Under the pieces are notes generated by a model. The model did not search any database. It was not told where the DNA came from and saw only the letters and a list, made by a program, of their open reading frames with translations. From Toxorhynchites rutilus septentrionalis (lineage: Eukaryota > Arthropoda > Insecta > Diptera > Culicidae), in the NCBI RefSeq assembly GCF_029784135.1, contig NC_073746.1, forward strand, positions 117,116,035 through 117,180,034: a stretch of DNA of 64,000 nt, in the 5' to 3' direction. How positions within the stretch are numbered: the first letter of the stretch is position 1; each line of letters opens with the position of its first letter. Below, in pieces: positions 44,767 through 55,814 of the stretch. The position numbers and the translations under genes were made by a program.

Positions 44767-46934
44767 ACTGCTCGGGATTTGAATTATGCGTAGAAACTTG
44801 AATCAAATTCCGAGCACTCTTTCAATACTAATTTTAATGAAAATTTCGGCATAAAATATTATTTTTTTCACAATTCAGCAAATGAAAACTGCCCTCAGGT
44901 GACCCTAAACTCATGCAGAACACGTCATAAATATGGGAAGAAATGCAATTCTAATCATTAGAAAGCTGTTCACGTTTCCACTTTATCCATTAGGGTCTTC
45001 CCGTTCTGCGATAACCTTTTTCGAAAGCGTCTAATTATGATCCAGTGCCGGGACCCATCGAATATAATGCAAGCTCGAACCCGTGTAAGCAATTCAATAG
45101 GCAATTAATGCTCGATGTCGTTGTGTGGCGAATCCCGTTACTCAAAGTAACGGAATGACCGCAACTTGCTGTGATATGGACACAACGCGGTCCAATTGCG
45201 CTATTATTTATTACACCTCAGCGCACATCAGTCATGCCCCCACGAAAACGTGAAAAAATTTAAACATTTTTTTATTAATCCGCTGCGTGCGTGCGTATGT
45301 GTTTATGTGGCACGCGTGAAAAATCACGCGCGCAACATGGCCAATCGAGGGGCTGATCTTCTTCTTTCTTCATCCAAAGAAACATTCCATTGATCAATTA
45401 ACAACACGTTCACCGGAGGGGGCGGGGCGGATGGGCTGATTTATGCTAATCGCTGCTGGGAATGAACACTCCATCGTTTTCACCTGTGTCCACCGATGCA
45501 AAATGTAGGTAATTTGATTGTGATCGACACAATTATGCAGCGCAAAAAAAAATGAAAGGAAAACGGGCAGCGGAAAACCTATTCGATAGAGAGCGAAGAA
45601 ATAAGCGGAAACAGGAGCAAAAACTTCTTCTCAATTTTCCACCGAATGCCTTCGGAGCCGTTTGTTGTTTGCAGCATCGATCAGAGCGAGCGGCAAAAAA
45701 GTCAACGAAGATTGCCGGAGAAGTGCTGAAAATCTCGCTCTGAAAGGAAAATCGTTTCCACGAGGAGAAAATGTGGCGCATCCGAATGGGGCGGGTGTTA
45801 CTATCACTCGGGGATGTGATGCGCTGCAATTGGGTCTAATTGGTGTAAAGTGGTTATTTATTCATTCGTATCTTGACGCGTTACACAGAGTGAGCTAAAT
45901 TGGCAATTAATGAGGGCATTCAGCTGTTTGAAGACTGTGATGAGTTGCTAGAAGAGTTTTAGGATACAAACTTTCGTTGCCGATGGCAACTTATGTGCTT
46001 TTCAGATATAACCTATATCTTGTTGAGATGATAACCGTTGAAGCCCATCGACGGTATCGATTCATTGCTTGAGCAAGAAAGATCCACATTAAAATCGTTT
46101 CCCCCCCGAAGGCTGATCATTGGCCATGAAATGCTCGCGTACTCGCGCTGAGGTGAAACCAATCGCCGCCATCAAGAAGGCATTTCTCTTTCGATTGTGC
46201 TCCGCAAACTCACGTGCGCGATCGAACGCGAGGGGAGGGCAAAATGGATATTTACACCCAGTACAGTTTGTGGCGGCTTGGATGCTGTACTGCTACGATC
46301 GGCCACGAAAAGCTGTAATTTGCAAGGAGGAAAAAAGAGCATCGGAGAAATCGGAACCATGGCTTTTGGAGTAAACAACGTGTGCCGTTTTTTCGTTGTT
46401 CATGTAGCTACAAGTTGGCGGGGTAAAAAAAATGTTTCGGAAGATTCAATCAATTGGGCCGCAGTAATGAACGTAATTTTTTTTTCGCAAAGCAATTATC
46501 ATGAGTTGTCTGATCCATAATACATTGAAAAAAAATGTAAAATGAAATCACACCTAATTGCAGCCGTTCAATGAAAGATAATGATGTTCGATATGGAGAA
46601 AAAAGACGAGTTTAACTTCCTTTCCAAGTTGAATATTGTTCAGATTATTAGAAAATAGGTCTTCATGTGCAAATTAGTTTCAATTTGCGTACATGCAGCC
46701 GTGACCACTCTTGGATTGCCTTTGACCAATATCATGAAATATAATTGAGCTGATTCGTAATTTTATTCGAATTTATTTGTAATTGTTACAATTACACTTT
46801 CCGAATTTGCACACGAGCGAATATAAATCATCGTATATAGAGTACAGGTGATCACAAACAGACTAGTAAAACGCGTCAAACGAGATTTGATTATTCTATG
46901 CTACTTTTCTATTATGGCGCTTTATGTGATTTAT
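44767..46934. other. unassigned DNA, GC-balanced between 45.0 and 46.4 kb
   Basis: Composition resembles the 9.4-11.8 kb segment and suggests host sequence. Open frames there have no motif, Kozak-like start or splice support. Confidence 0.45.
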
Positions 46935-47822
46935 GTGTGATAAGTGATTTATGGAAGAGTTTTACGAAAATAATTGAATTTTCATTGAATTATTGAAAAA
47001 ATATTTTTTGGACTCCTACATTGAAAAAAATCGTTTTTGAAAACTAAAAGTCGATTTTCTCAAAACGGTCATCTCAGATTTTGATGAAATAGTAGATAAA
47101 TGGTAGATAAATATGTGCCCTTCTACTCTTCCGTACATTGCAACTTGTGTATATTTAAGACAAAACAGTTTTTCTAACAAAAACTTTATTTTATTTATTT
47201 TATTATTTTATTGAAGTTTATTATAAGTATTATAAGTTTATTACTTTTTTCAAAAGTCTTTATTTCAAATCAAATATAATAAAACTTATGACATTTTTTT
47301 TACATAAAATTCATTTTTAATTCATCTGATCTTATACCATGTACATGTTTACTTATATAATAAGAAATACAATCGTCATATCGTTCCTATTTTTTCTTTT
47401 TATCTAACATTCTGAAGATTTTAGGATCATCTACTGAAATTGAAAACCATTTAGCCGCGATTTTATTTTCATCTACAGGAATAAAGCAATTAAATTTTTG
47501 TGTTCCCGATATTGTCTTCGCGTGATTGAACAGTACCTCAAGTTCACTTGCCTTTTTTGTATGTATGTTTTTGTTACGAAAACTTTTTTGCCTTATATAT
47601 GCACGAGTTGTGATGTATGGAAGAGTTGTAGGGCACATATTTATCTACCATTAATCTTCAATTTCATCAAAATCTGAGATGAGCATTATGAGAAAATCGA
47701 CTCTTAGTTTTTAAAATCGATTTTTTCAGTGTAGGATTTCAAAAAATAGTTTTTTCAGTATTTTTTACTGGAAATTCAATTATTTTCCTAAAATTTTCCA
47801 TAGATCACCTTTTGTAGGACCT
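46935..47822. mobile_element. inverted-repeat element, about 0.9 kb
   Basis: The left arm (about 46935-47160: AAAATAATTGAATTTTCATT, GGACTCCTACATTG, ATCTCAGATTTTGATGAAAT, ATGTGCCCTTCTACTCTTCC) is mirrored by the right arm (about 47590-47822). The 430-bp centre holds a coding fragment on the minus strand, the same organisation as the 22.9-25.2 kb element. The superfamily is unknown. Confidence 0.75.
47387..47638 (-). pseudogene. transposase-type C-terminal fragment (probable)
   Basis: The minus frame ends ASELEVLFNHAKTISGTQKF, NCFIPVDENKIAAKWFSISV, DDPKIFRMLDKKKK and a stop. GT..FIPV..N.I..K.FS reads like the extreme C-terminus of a DNA-transposon protein, but I cannot name the superfamily. 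It begins inside the right arm, so the first codons are repeat sequence. With the fragment at 24.3 kb it is the second coding remnant in a foldback centre. Confidence 0.4.
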
Positions 47823-48560
47823 GTCATTTTCGAGTAAAAAAAAAATTATAAAAAAATGATCAAAAATATTTGGCTCTTTCCATATGTTAGTCTAGATAAC
47901 TTTTCGGAAAACTGAGTATGCCAAATTGCTTAGTTAGGTAAGGTCTTCACGTCCAGAAAGTTTCATTAAGTTCTGAGAGGGTCATGCCAACATCTGGTCG
48001 AGTTGGCGCGAAATCCGTTATTATCATTTGTTTGAATTTTTCAAATGATAATGTGACTTTTGGGTGATATAATCTACTCGGGAAATGATTTAGTTGACTG
48101 AAAACATTTATGAAAAGTTTTTTTGTTCTGAAAAGAATCTAGATAAGATAAGTTTTTATAATATTCTACACAATTTTACTCACTTCTTTTTGACTTCTTC
48201 TTCTTTTTGGTTTGTTTACTGAGGGTTTGGGCTTTCAATATTTCAGGGCAGACTCAGATTAGATTCTGGCCATTGCTGATGAACAACTAAAAGCTTTTAA
48301 ACGGCGGAGGAGAAGTACATATTTGAGTGAGCTATTGTAATTCGAAAACTTCACACAACTGATCGACACCAATAAAGGAATGAAATTTATCAACAGCGGA
48401 CCGATGAATCACAGAATTGTTTACATCTGTTGTTATCAGATTTTTTGGGACTGATTTGATTAAACTGATTGATTAAACCAAATTCACCAAATTACTAAAA
48501 ATATGTTATGTAAAACCTTTCACCTTTCTCACCTTTCCAGAAAAAAAAAATTAGCGCCCT
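47823..48560. other. unassigned AT-rich DNA
   Basis: No coding region or terminal repeat recognised. Confidence 0.5.
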
Positions 48561-48564
48561 CTAT

Positions 48565-49125
48565 CTTTAACCGAGAAAGCTATGAAAAACTAACTCAATC
48601 AATAATTATAGAAACAGAAATCTAAAAAATCGCAAAAATAGTATTTTTTCAATAATTCAATTTTTTCATAAGCTTCAATTTTAAATGTCGTTCATCTGAA
48701 TCGGTTCAATGGTTCAAAAGTTATTAGTTTTTATAGTGGAAAAAATAAGGAGAAATTGTTTTTTCAAACCATCGGTTAGCTTTGAAAAATTATATCTCAA
48801 GAAGGAAAAAAATAGCATCTCTGACATCGAGATATGTAATGTAAAAAATCCTCAGCTTTGAAGAAAAAATATAAAAAAATATAGCGCCCATGAAAACAAT
48901 TATAAACGACTACAATCAATAATTACGAAAACAAAATCCATTTTTTTTTGCAAGTTCAATATTTTTAAATGAAGGGCTAGGCTTATTGGCCTTTGATATA
49001 TCGATCATCTAAATCGGTTCAGTAGTTCAAAAGTTATGAATTTTTGAAAAAAGTCAAAAAAAAAAGTAAAAAAAAGAATATTTTTCGGACCACCCTAAAA
49101 TAAAAATGGGCACCCTAATAATAAT
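48565..49125. repeat. relative of the 22.1-kb palindromic family
   Basis: CATCTGAATCGGTTCAATGG with AAAAGTTATTAGTTTTT, and again ATCTAAATCGGTTCAGTAGT with AAAAGTTATGAATTTTT, flank AT-rich sequence. The right end GGGCACCCTAATAA resembles the end at 22.65 kb. Copies are diverged; boundaries are approximate. Confidence 0.5.
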
Positions 49126-49838
49126 TGTATTTATAATTTTTGATTGAACCCATTGCGCCCAGCTGTTTAAAAAATCGAACAGGAACTTTAAAATTTTTTC
49201 ATGTTTTTGGAAAGCAACCATATGGTAATGTTTTTGCATAGCTTGTTTTTGATAGCTTAATTTATTAGCTATCATTCATCATAAATTTTATTTAAATATG
49301 TATTACTTTATTGGGTAAAAAAATTTAATTAAAGTAACTATGTGCGGAAAGGGGCCTAACCTAACATAACCTAACAAATAACAAAACCTAATAAAATACA
49401 AAATTTGATATTTAATTTTGTATTTTATTAGAAATAAAGAAAAGAAAAAATATGAAAATGTAACATTTGATAAAAGAACACACATTGTGATGTAGGAAAA
49501 AAACATCCGATTGGACCTCTTACAGGAAAAAGCAGATTCTAACTAACGTTCGATTTTTGTTTTTCTGTCATTTCTCGGAAAATGTAAGAATGTAGATGAA
49601 TAATTCTTGAACAGTTTGGTCGTTAATGGGTGAAACTTAGGCGAGTAATCGGCATGAAAAGGTTCGAAATCCGTAAAATCTGACTTTTCTCAATTATTCA
49701 TTAGTTTGTTTCAAAAAGTATATAATTTTCTTTGTTGTAATATGTGCGTAGAAGTAGAAAATAATATCAATAGATTGTAACCTCTTTGAGATCTGAGAAA
49801 TGATCGATTTGTAAGCATTCCGAAAAACCAGCAGACAT
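49126..49838. other. unassigned AT-rich DNA
   Basis: Includes a short CCTAACCTAACATAACCTAA tract near 49360. It is too short and irregular to call telomeric. Nothing else is recognised. Confidence 0.5.
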
Positions 49839-49850
49839 ACATAATGAACT

Positions 49851-50121
49851 GTGCTCCCTTGGCCGAGTGGTTAGCGTCATAACTAACATGCCGGGTGTTC
49901 GGGTTCGATTCCCGTTCTGGTCGGGGGAATTTTTCGTCAAAGAAATTTTCTCAGACTTGCACTGTGATCACGCGTATTCTAGAGCTTGCCACTCAGAATG
50001 CATTCAAGGCGTGTTATTTGGCATAGAAATCTCAACTAAGTACTAATAAAAATGAAGCAAGTAATACTACGTTGAGACGGCGAAGTTCCTCTAGGAACGT
50101 TAGTGCCATTGAAGAAGAAGA
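49851..50121 (+). repeat. Feilai-like tRNA-SINE, copy 4 (complete)
   Basis: The best-preserved copy, 271 bp: tRNA-like head with A and B boxes, body, hairpin module and a GAAGAAGAAG tail. A perfect 12-bp target duplication ACATAATGAACT flanks it (49839-49850 and 50122-50133). It can serve as the reference for the family in this window. Confidence 0.96.
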
Positions 50122-50805
50122 ACATAATGAACTACGTATTCACTGCTTGTTTTTCGAAGCACTTATAGTTTATAACTTCTTGCTTCTTATTTATATTCTT
50201 ATATAGTGTAGATATAATGTAAGCAAACTGAATACTTGAACTGAGCGCATACCATTTTCAAACCAACGAAGCAATAAAATTTTCAATTTAATTCACTGCT
50301 TCCTTTTTAACAGATACTGTTGATTGCTCGTTGTCTAGAGCGACACTAAAACATTGAACTTTTTGAATATTCCGGTGGTGTTTCAGTATCTCTTAGCAAA
50401 TCCCCAAAGTAATAATCCACAAATTATACTATGCAGCCCCTTTCGCAGGACGGCAACAAAAAATCCAAATCAAATCGGTTGCGTGGTGGAGGCGGAACAA
50501 ATTTTTACCTTTAGTTTTCAACCGAAGAACACAGCTCTTAGCACAGTAAAATACCTTCTACGCATCCGGATTAAAATGTACTGCACTTTGACACCACTTT
50601 TAACCCGCATGAATTTATAAAAATTGAATGATAGATCGGAAAAAGGCACCAATAAACCTAAAACACTACCAAGTTCACGCAGGTCTCCCCCGAAAAAAAA
50701 TTAAATCAAATTAAATAAAAATCGATCTGATTTTTTTTTAGTAATTATATATAGATTTAGAATTCATCGAACTTTTTGAAATAATTCATTAGTGAAAGTT
50801 TTGGC

Positions 50806-50820
50806 GGCCCTGAAAAGGCC
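50806..50820 (-). other. histone-type 3' stem-loop-like sequence (imperfect)
   Basis: The minus strand reads TCGGGCCTTTTCAGGGCCGC followed by CAAAAC. Replication-dependent histone mRNAs end in a 16-nt hairpin GGCCCTTTTCAGGGCC preceded by A/C and followed by ACCAAA-like sequence. Here one C of the stem is missing. No histone protein could be read upstream, so if real this is the tail of a decayed histone copy. Confidence 0.3.
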
Positions 50821-51456
50821 CGATAGTTTGGTTTTCAGTTCATAGTTCATCTTTGTTCTCACCAGAACAGTACACAACCTGGATGTATGCATCTCTTTTT
50901 CTAGGAACACACACACAGCCATAGACGATTTTGTATTTGTACCACCACAACTGTTAACAATGTATACACTCAAAACTGTTTCGGTGTGATTCACCATACA
51001 AAAACACTCTCCAGAACGAGAGTGGTTATGTTTTGTTCCACCAGCACCATAATCACCTCAATATACCTTTTTTTTATGCATATTCATTTATTTGAACAAT
51101 ATGAATGTGTGCGTGTGATGCAAAATACAAGAGCATTCTGTTGTTCAATAACAAGAGGACGGAGGCTCACGGATTTCCGGTGGAAACGTATCTCTGGATG
51201 CATGAACTTGGAAGTCCACAGCGAAAACACTTTTGGAAAAATAGTTCTGAAAAGAACTGATGAATTAACTCCTTCTGTTCGGTAAACTGTGGAATCAAAC
51301 ACGTTATGACAGGAGCGAAGTATAGACACAAGCCATGTCTTTTATACCTTATACCTTATACATTATACATTATACCTTCATATGCCATAAATACCAGTTA
51401 TAAAACCTATTGTAGATAATAATCAATAATAATTATATTAGTCAAATATGATAATA

Positions 51457-51497
51457 AATGGCTAATTTTATGTTTTTTCTTCTCCTTTCAGGTAAGT
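51457..51497 (+). promoter_or_regulatory. candidate recursive splice site (zero-length exon)
   Basis: A strong 3' splice site is directly joined to a strong 5' splice site. The branch-point-like GGCTAATTTT (about 51460) is followed by a pyrimidine tract and TTTCAG ending at 51491, and GTAAGT starts at 51492. This is the layout of ratchet points in long insect introns, where an intron is removed in steps without adding exon sequence. If it works, this part of the window lies inside a long intron of a plus-strand gene whose exons are elsewhere. Confidence 0.5.
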
Positions 51498-51863
51498 TCG
51501 ATTTCATGTCACATATGAGTAAATGAATGTTCGGGTAAATATCAAATGAAAATGTTTTCCCAACGCAGAAATTCATCCACACGACAAGGCTTTACGGCAT
51601 TACATTCGCCACTTCCGCCTTTCATCTGTAAATGGGATCCAGTGTTTGGATACCTATCAATATTGAATGATACACAATGTGTCATGCAAGTAACCTTTCA
51701 CGAATATATAACCTAACATGAATGGATGTTTCAAATACTTGACCGAATGACAGTACACACTTTTGTTGCACCAAATGATTATAAGAAGCGAGGAACAAAG
51801 CCTGTTGATTGCATATCCGAGCTGTACCAAACATCGCACACCATTATTATAAATATATTTATA

Positions 51864-51960
51864 CAGGTCGGACTCGATTATATACAGACTCGATTATATG
51901 TGATTCGATTATATACAGTTTTGGACTCGATTATATACAATTTTTTTTATTTCAAATATG
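51864..51960 (+). repeat. left end of a pogo-like element (relative of 29.1-31.1 kb)
   Basis: TA then CAGGTCGGACTCGATTATAT is followed by two further CTCGATTATATAC-type and one diverged GATTCGATTATATAC repeats. This is the same terminal logic as the 29.1-kb element with ATATAC in place of CCGGA. No matching right end (reading GAGTCCGACCTG) exists downstream, so it is a solo or truncated end. Confidence 0.75.
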
Positions 51961-52683
51961 ACTCGTTTCAAGAAAAATGTAACCTTTGAACGTTAATATG
52001 GAATTTAAGTGGCTATTATATGTACAGTGGGTTCAAAATTGTGATTTTTGAAGGTTTTTCTTGTGTTTTCACCAGTGATTGTTTATCTCGATATTGCAGC
52101 GAAACTAAGAAAGATAGAAGTTGGATGTGAAAGAACAAATTGTAGAGTGGTTTGAGAACTTTAATTTGATTGATAGAAACATGATTATGATCATCTATCT
52201 TTTACTGAGAGATTCTGGTAAAAATATTTTTTTTCGTGTTAGAGAGGTGTTTTCTGAATTTAATTCTGTAAATAATTAAATTCTTCTTTTATTTTCAATA
52301 AACGAAAAATATATGCATAAAAAACTAATAAAAAATATATTTAAAATATATTACTGAACTACAATCCGAATGTCCACTTTCAGTCAACCTATAAACAATC
52401 AGTTTATGGTTCAAAAAGCTTCGAGATCAAAGAGACCCTAGCTATTTATATGATTTTTGGAGACCTGGATTTTTGGATTTATGCATAATTTGTCAAAAAT
52501 TCAGGAAGGTGTGTATTTTTGTTATTGAGATATATATATATATCTCCCAAACAATTAATTGCAGAATTGAAAATTATATTTTACAATAGTTAATAAGTTA
52601 TAATAGTCTTTTCCTATACATTTGTGTATATTTTTATCGAAGATATTAAAAACCAACCAGCAACAGATAGCCTAACATAATCC
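51961..52683. other. unassigned AT-rich DNA
   Basis: Contains a short (AT) run near 52533 and no other recognisable feature. Confidence 0.5.
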
Positions 52684-52836
52684 TGCTCCCGTGGCCGAGT
52701 GGTTTGCGTCACACCTAACATGCCAGGGGCTTCCCGTTCTGGTCGGAGGAATTTTTCGTTAAAGAAATTTCCTCCGACTTGCACTGTGGTCACTGGTATT
52801 CTTGAGTTTGCCATTTAAGCATTTAAGGCAGTTTTG
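52684..52836 (+). repeat. Feilai-like tRNA-SINE, copy 5 (3'-truncated, B box damaged)
   Basis: The head TGCTCCCGTGGCCGAGTGGT is present, but the B-box region has a deletion (GGGGCTTCCCGTTCTGG). Similarity ends near CATTTAAGGCAG, so the hairpin module and tail are missing. This is the oldest-looking copy. Confidence 0.85.
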
Positions 52837-53184
52837 AATATCTTACCAAAATAGCTTCAGCTTAAAACTTTGCGGTCCGCTCACGAGATTTCTCATTTTC
52901 GCGTTCCTTCTTTACGAACTTGTGTGACATTAGCGGATAAAAGTTTTTGTTGCGTGTAAGTTTCTGTTCAACGTCTTGCTGGATTTAATGAATAATGAAT
53001 TATTTCATTTGGAATAAATTGATTGTTTATCAAGTAACAACCTTCAAATTAATGCTCATTAGATAGAGAATTGAATCATTCATCTTTCCACATTATTCAT
53101 TTTTTTCTTGATCGTGACAGAGAAAAGTTATAGACTGAAACGTGAGCATGGGTCAATATAGGAAAACTTACAGAATTTTGAAAA

Positions 53185-54417
53185 TCAAAAAAAGTTGTTC
53201 GAATAGAGTTATCTAAGTTATTTTACCTATCTTCCAGACACAATTTTATTAATCGAAAAAGGGTATGAGAAAAGTTATAGGCCAAGTTGTATGGAAGAAA
53301 CTAATTATGTTAAAGAAAATTGAAAAATGTTATTTGAAAGGACCCAAAACACATATTTGAGATAATACTCATTGGATTGAGAATACTTTTATCCATCTTC
53401 AGCCAAGTTTTCGTCGGCCGGAAAAGAATCTGAGAAAAGGTATACAAGTTGTAGGAGGGAAATTAATAAGTTTATCGAAAATGGAAATAGAACTTTTACA
53501 CACTCGAAAAAAAATGAAGGACAGAGTGCGATGTCGAGTATTTTCTCAAATTTTCATTTCCAAGCCTATTGAGAATGGGAAAAAAAGAAAAACTCATTTT
53601 TTCACTATAGTTCGTATAATGAACCATATAGGAGAATTATCTTATTATTATCAGAAAAAAATCACACATATCTATAAAAGACGTAAGAACACATTTAAAT
53701 ACGAGTTATAGTAGTATTGAATCTCTAAATACTAAAAAAGATTCAGTATATAAAGATTTTTTTCAGTACTTAATTTTTTTAGGAATTAATTTTTTGATTA
53801 TATTTCTCGATGTATCATAGTAAGATGCACTTTCAGTATTTTTTTAAATTTTTTTTATCTAAAAGAGATTCGAAAAATAGTCAAAATTTCTATACAATAC
53901 AAATTTTTACTTCCTTTTTACTTTTTACTTCCTTACCCAGCCAGACCCTTTCCCCCGTAAAACTAGTGAACGTATTGGCCAATAACTTTTACCCTTTTCG
54001 GACTAATGAAAATTTGGCTAAAGATAAATAAAATTAGTCTTTATCGAATGAGTATTATCTCAAGAATGTGTTTTGGGTCCTTTCAAATAACTTTTTCCAA
54101 TTTTCTTTAAAATAATTAATTTCTCCCATACAACTTATTTTTTATTAATTCGTTTATTTTTACACACTTAGTTACATAAGTTTTAAGGAGTCGAATTCTC
54201 AACTATATTTTTATAACTATATATAAACAATTTCCTAATTCTATGGTTAGTAAAGTAGAAAACCGATTATTCGCGGTTGACTCCCTCTCATATAACTTGG
54301 CCTATAACTTTTCTCAGACCCATTTTCGATTGATCAAATTGTGGCTGGAAGATAGGTGAAATATTTCTCTATCGAAAAACTTCGATAACTCTATTCGAAC
54401 AACTTTTTTTGATTACT
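53185..54417. mobile_element. inverted-repeat element, about 1.2 kb
   Basis: Left arm blocks (AAAAAAAGTTGTTCGAATAG, GTTATAGGCCAAGTTGTATG, TTGAAAGGACCCAAAACACA) are mirrored in the right arm (GTTTTGGGTCCTTTCAAATA, AACTTGGCCTATAACTTTTC, ATTCGAACAACTTTTTTTGA). The right arm is longer because of a 148-bp insertion at 54137-54284. The 0.65-kb centre is AT-rich, with a 76-codon frame lacking motifs. Confidence 0.8.
54137..54284 (-). mobile_element. 5'-truncated I-clade element tail nested in the right arm
   Basis: The reverse complement (ACCGCGAATAATCGGTTTTC, AATTCGACTCCTTAAAACTT, GTAAAAATAAACGA) matches the 3' UTR of the full-length element at 61780-61915 (ACCGCGAGTAATCGGTTTCC, TGTAAAAATAAACGA). 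It is flanked by an imperfect 14-bp duplication, CTCCCATACAACTT (54123-54136) and CTCTCATATAACTT (54285-54298). The left arm of the host element lacks it. Confidence 0.88.
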
Positions 54418-54481
54418 TCACACATAGAGGCGAACGAACTGCAAAGTTTAAAGCTTTTTCGTGAAATTCTCTCGGATGCTA

Positions 54482-54715
54482 CGAATAAAGTGAAGTGTTC
54501 GGGTATTTTGGTTATTGTTTGAGGTATATTTGAAGATTTAATTTCCATTTTTTGAGTGCACTAATTATGTTTATTACGCTGTTGACAGCTGGATGCGTAG
54601 ATGCTGTCTGAAAATCGGTTCCTTGCTGGTAGTATCGGTTCTGAAGTAACTGGGTGTCGTAGAATAAATACCAGAATAAAACAAACTTCAGGACAATACC
54701 TAAAGCGTTACGTAG
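54482..54715 (+). repeat. dispersed repeat, copy B (partner at 565-815)
   Basis: Matches the reverse complement of 565-815 over its whole length, about 85% by eye. It directly abuts the inverted-repeat element on its left. Confidence 0.75.
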
Positions 54716-55250
54716 GGGCTTCGGAAAATTCGAAAAATTGCCAAAATGGCCGTTTTTGTTAAAAATGAGTTATTTTTAATGAAAAATGGTTGTTGAAGCT
54801 CATAAAAAACGAAAAAGAGAGATATCAAAAAACGGCTATGTGACGCTTGAGATAATCCATTTTTAAATGCTGATAAAAAATTTCAGCCAAGTCGGTCGAG
54901 TAGATTCTGAAATATCGATACCACCAGTTGAAAAAAACATGGTTTCGATAAAAACGCGTTTCAAAATTCGTACAACAATACTATATCCCTTGAAGTGACT
55001 TCATACGTTTGGTTGTAACTTTCCAACGAAATTAAATATCGAAAAATCTTTTTAAGACACCGTTTCTGAGGACATATACTGCAAAAAACAAAAATTCGAT
55101 TTTTTCGATTTTCCAGACCGGGTCCCCGCTTAAAACAGATAAAAATTATTGTTTTATGCGAATTCTTCTCTACGTGAGCACAGTATGACGACATTCTACA
55201 ATATAGATTTAACTGAACCAGCAAACTGATGGAATTATATTTTTATATAT
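54716..55250. other. unassigned AT-rich DNA
   Basis: No recognised feature. It may continue the repeat at 54482. Confidence 0.45.
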
Positions 55251-55745
55251 AGAGTTGGGGAAAAAGAAATGTCGTATTTCTGATCGAAATTTGTCGCTTT
55301 ATTTAACATTCTTAAAATTATCCAATTTAAGGCAAATATGCGCCGTTTTGTTCGCAAACTTGTTGCCATTTAGAAGGCAACTTCATTATCCCTCCCCCCT
55401 TATTACATCCCCCCCCCCCTTTTTTAGCAAAAAAAAACTCAGACAGCCAGTTTTCGCAAACCTCTTTTGAGGCCAACATCAAGAGCGTTTTGCATGGACC
55501 GGAAGAGATGATAATCACTTGGAGTAAAATATGGCGAATTTCTTGCTTGGTGGACTCGATCTTTGACGCGCTATAACTTAAGACTGAAAATGACAACCAC
55601 AACACTGTCAAAATGACACTTGTAGCACAGATTGCCGTCTTTAAATAGCCGTGTAGTATGACCCGATGCGATAAGTACAACACAAGATAAGTTTAAGTAT
55701 TGCCATATATTGACAATATACGACATTTCTTTTTCCCCGACCCAA
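55251..55745 (-). mobile_element. internally deleted mariner, same family as 43.1 kb
   Basis: Both termini match the 43.1-kb mariner (TAGAGTTGGGGAAAAAGAAA at the left; inverse of TTGGGTCGGGGAAAAAGAAA at the right), with TA at 55249-55250 and 55746-55747. On the minus strand the transposase start (ESTKQEIRHIL) is joined after about 12 codons to the region following the third catalytic Asp, and the end KLPSKWQQVCEQNGAYL is kept. About 780 bp of the centre is gone, leaving 495 bp: a MITE in the making. Confidence 0.93.
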
Positions 55746-55814
55746 TATATTCAGGATCAGATTCCAGATTGCTAATATCTGAGTATAAGAATCTATCATA
55801 ATTAAAAAGTCCAT

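Larger units (their letters stand above)
50134..51863. other. transposon-poor stretch, possibly intronic
   Basis: Apart from a simple TTATACCTTATA-type microsatellite at about 51337-51378, I see no mobile element here. It contains the recursive-splice candidate (51491/51492) and a histone-type stem-loop-like word (50806-50820). Frames of 77-99 codons lack motifs. Confidence 0.45.

Noticed and set aside
49355..49385. Telomere-like CCTAA repeats
   Set aside because: Only a few irregular CCTAACC/CCTAACAT units; simple sequence of this kind is common and no array is present.
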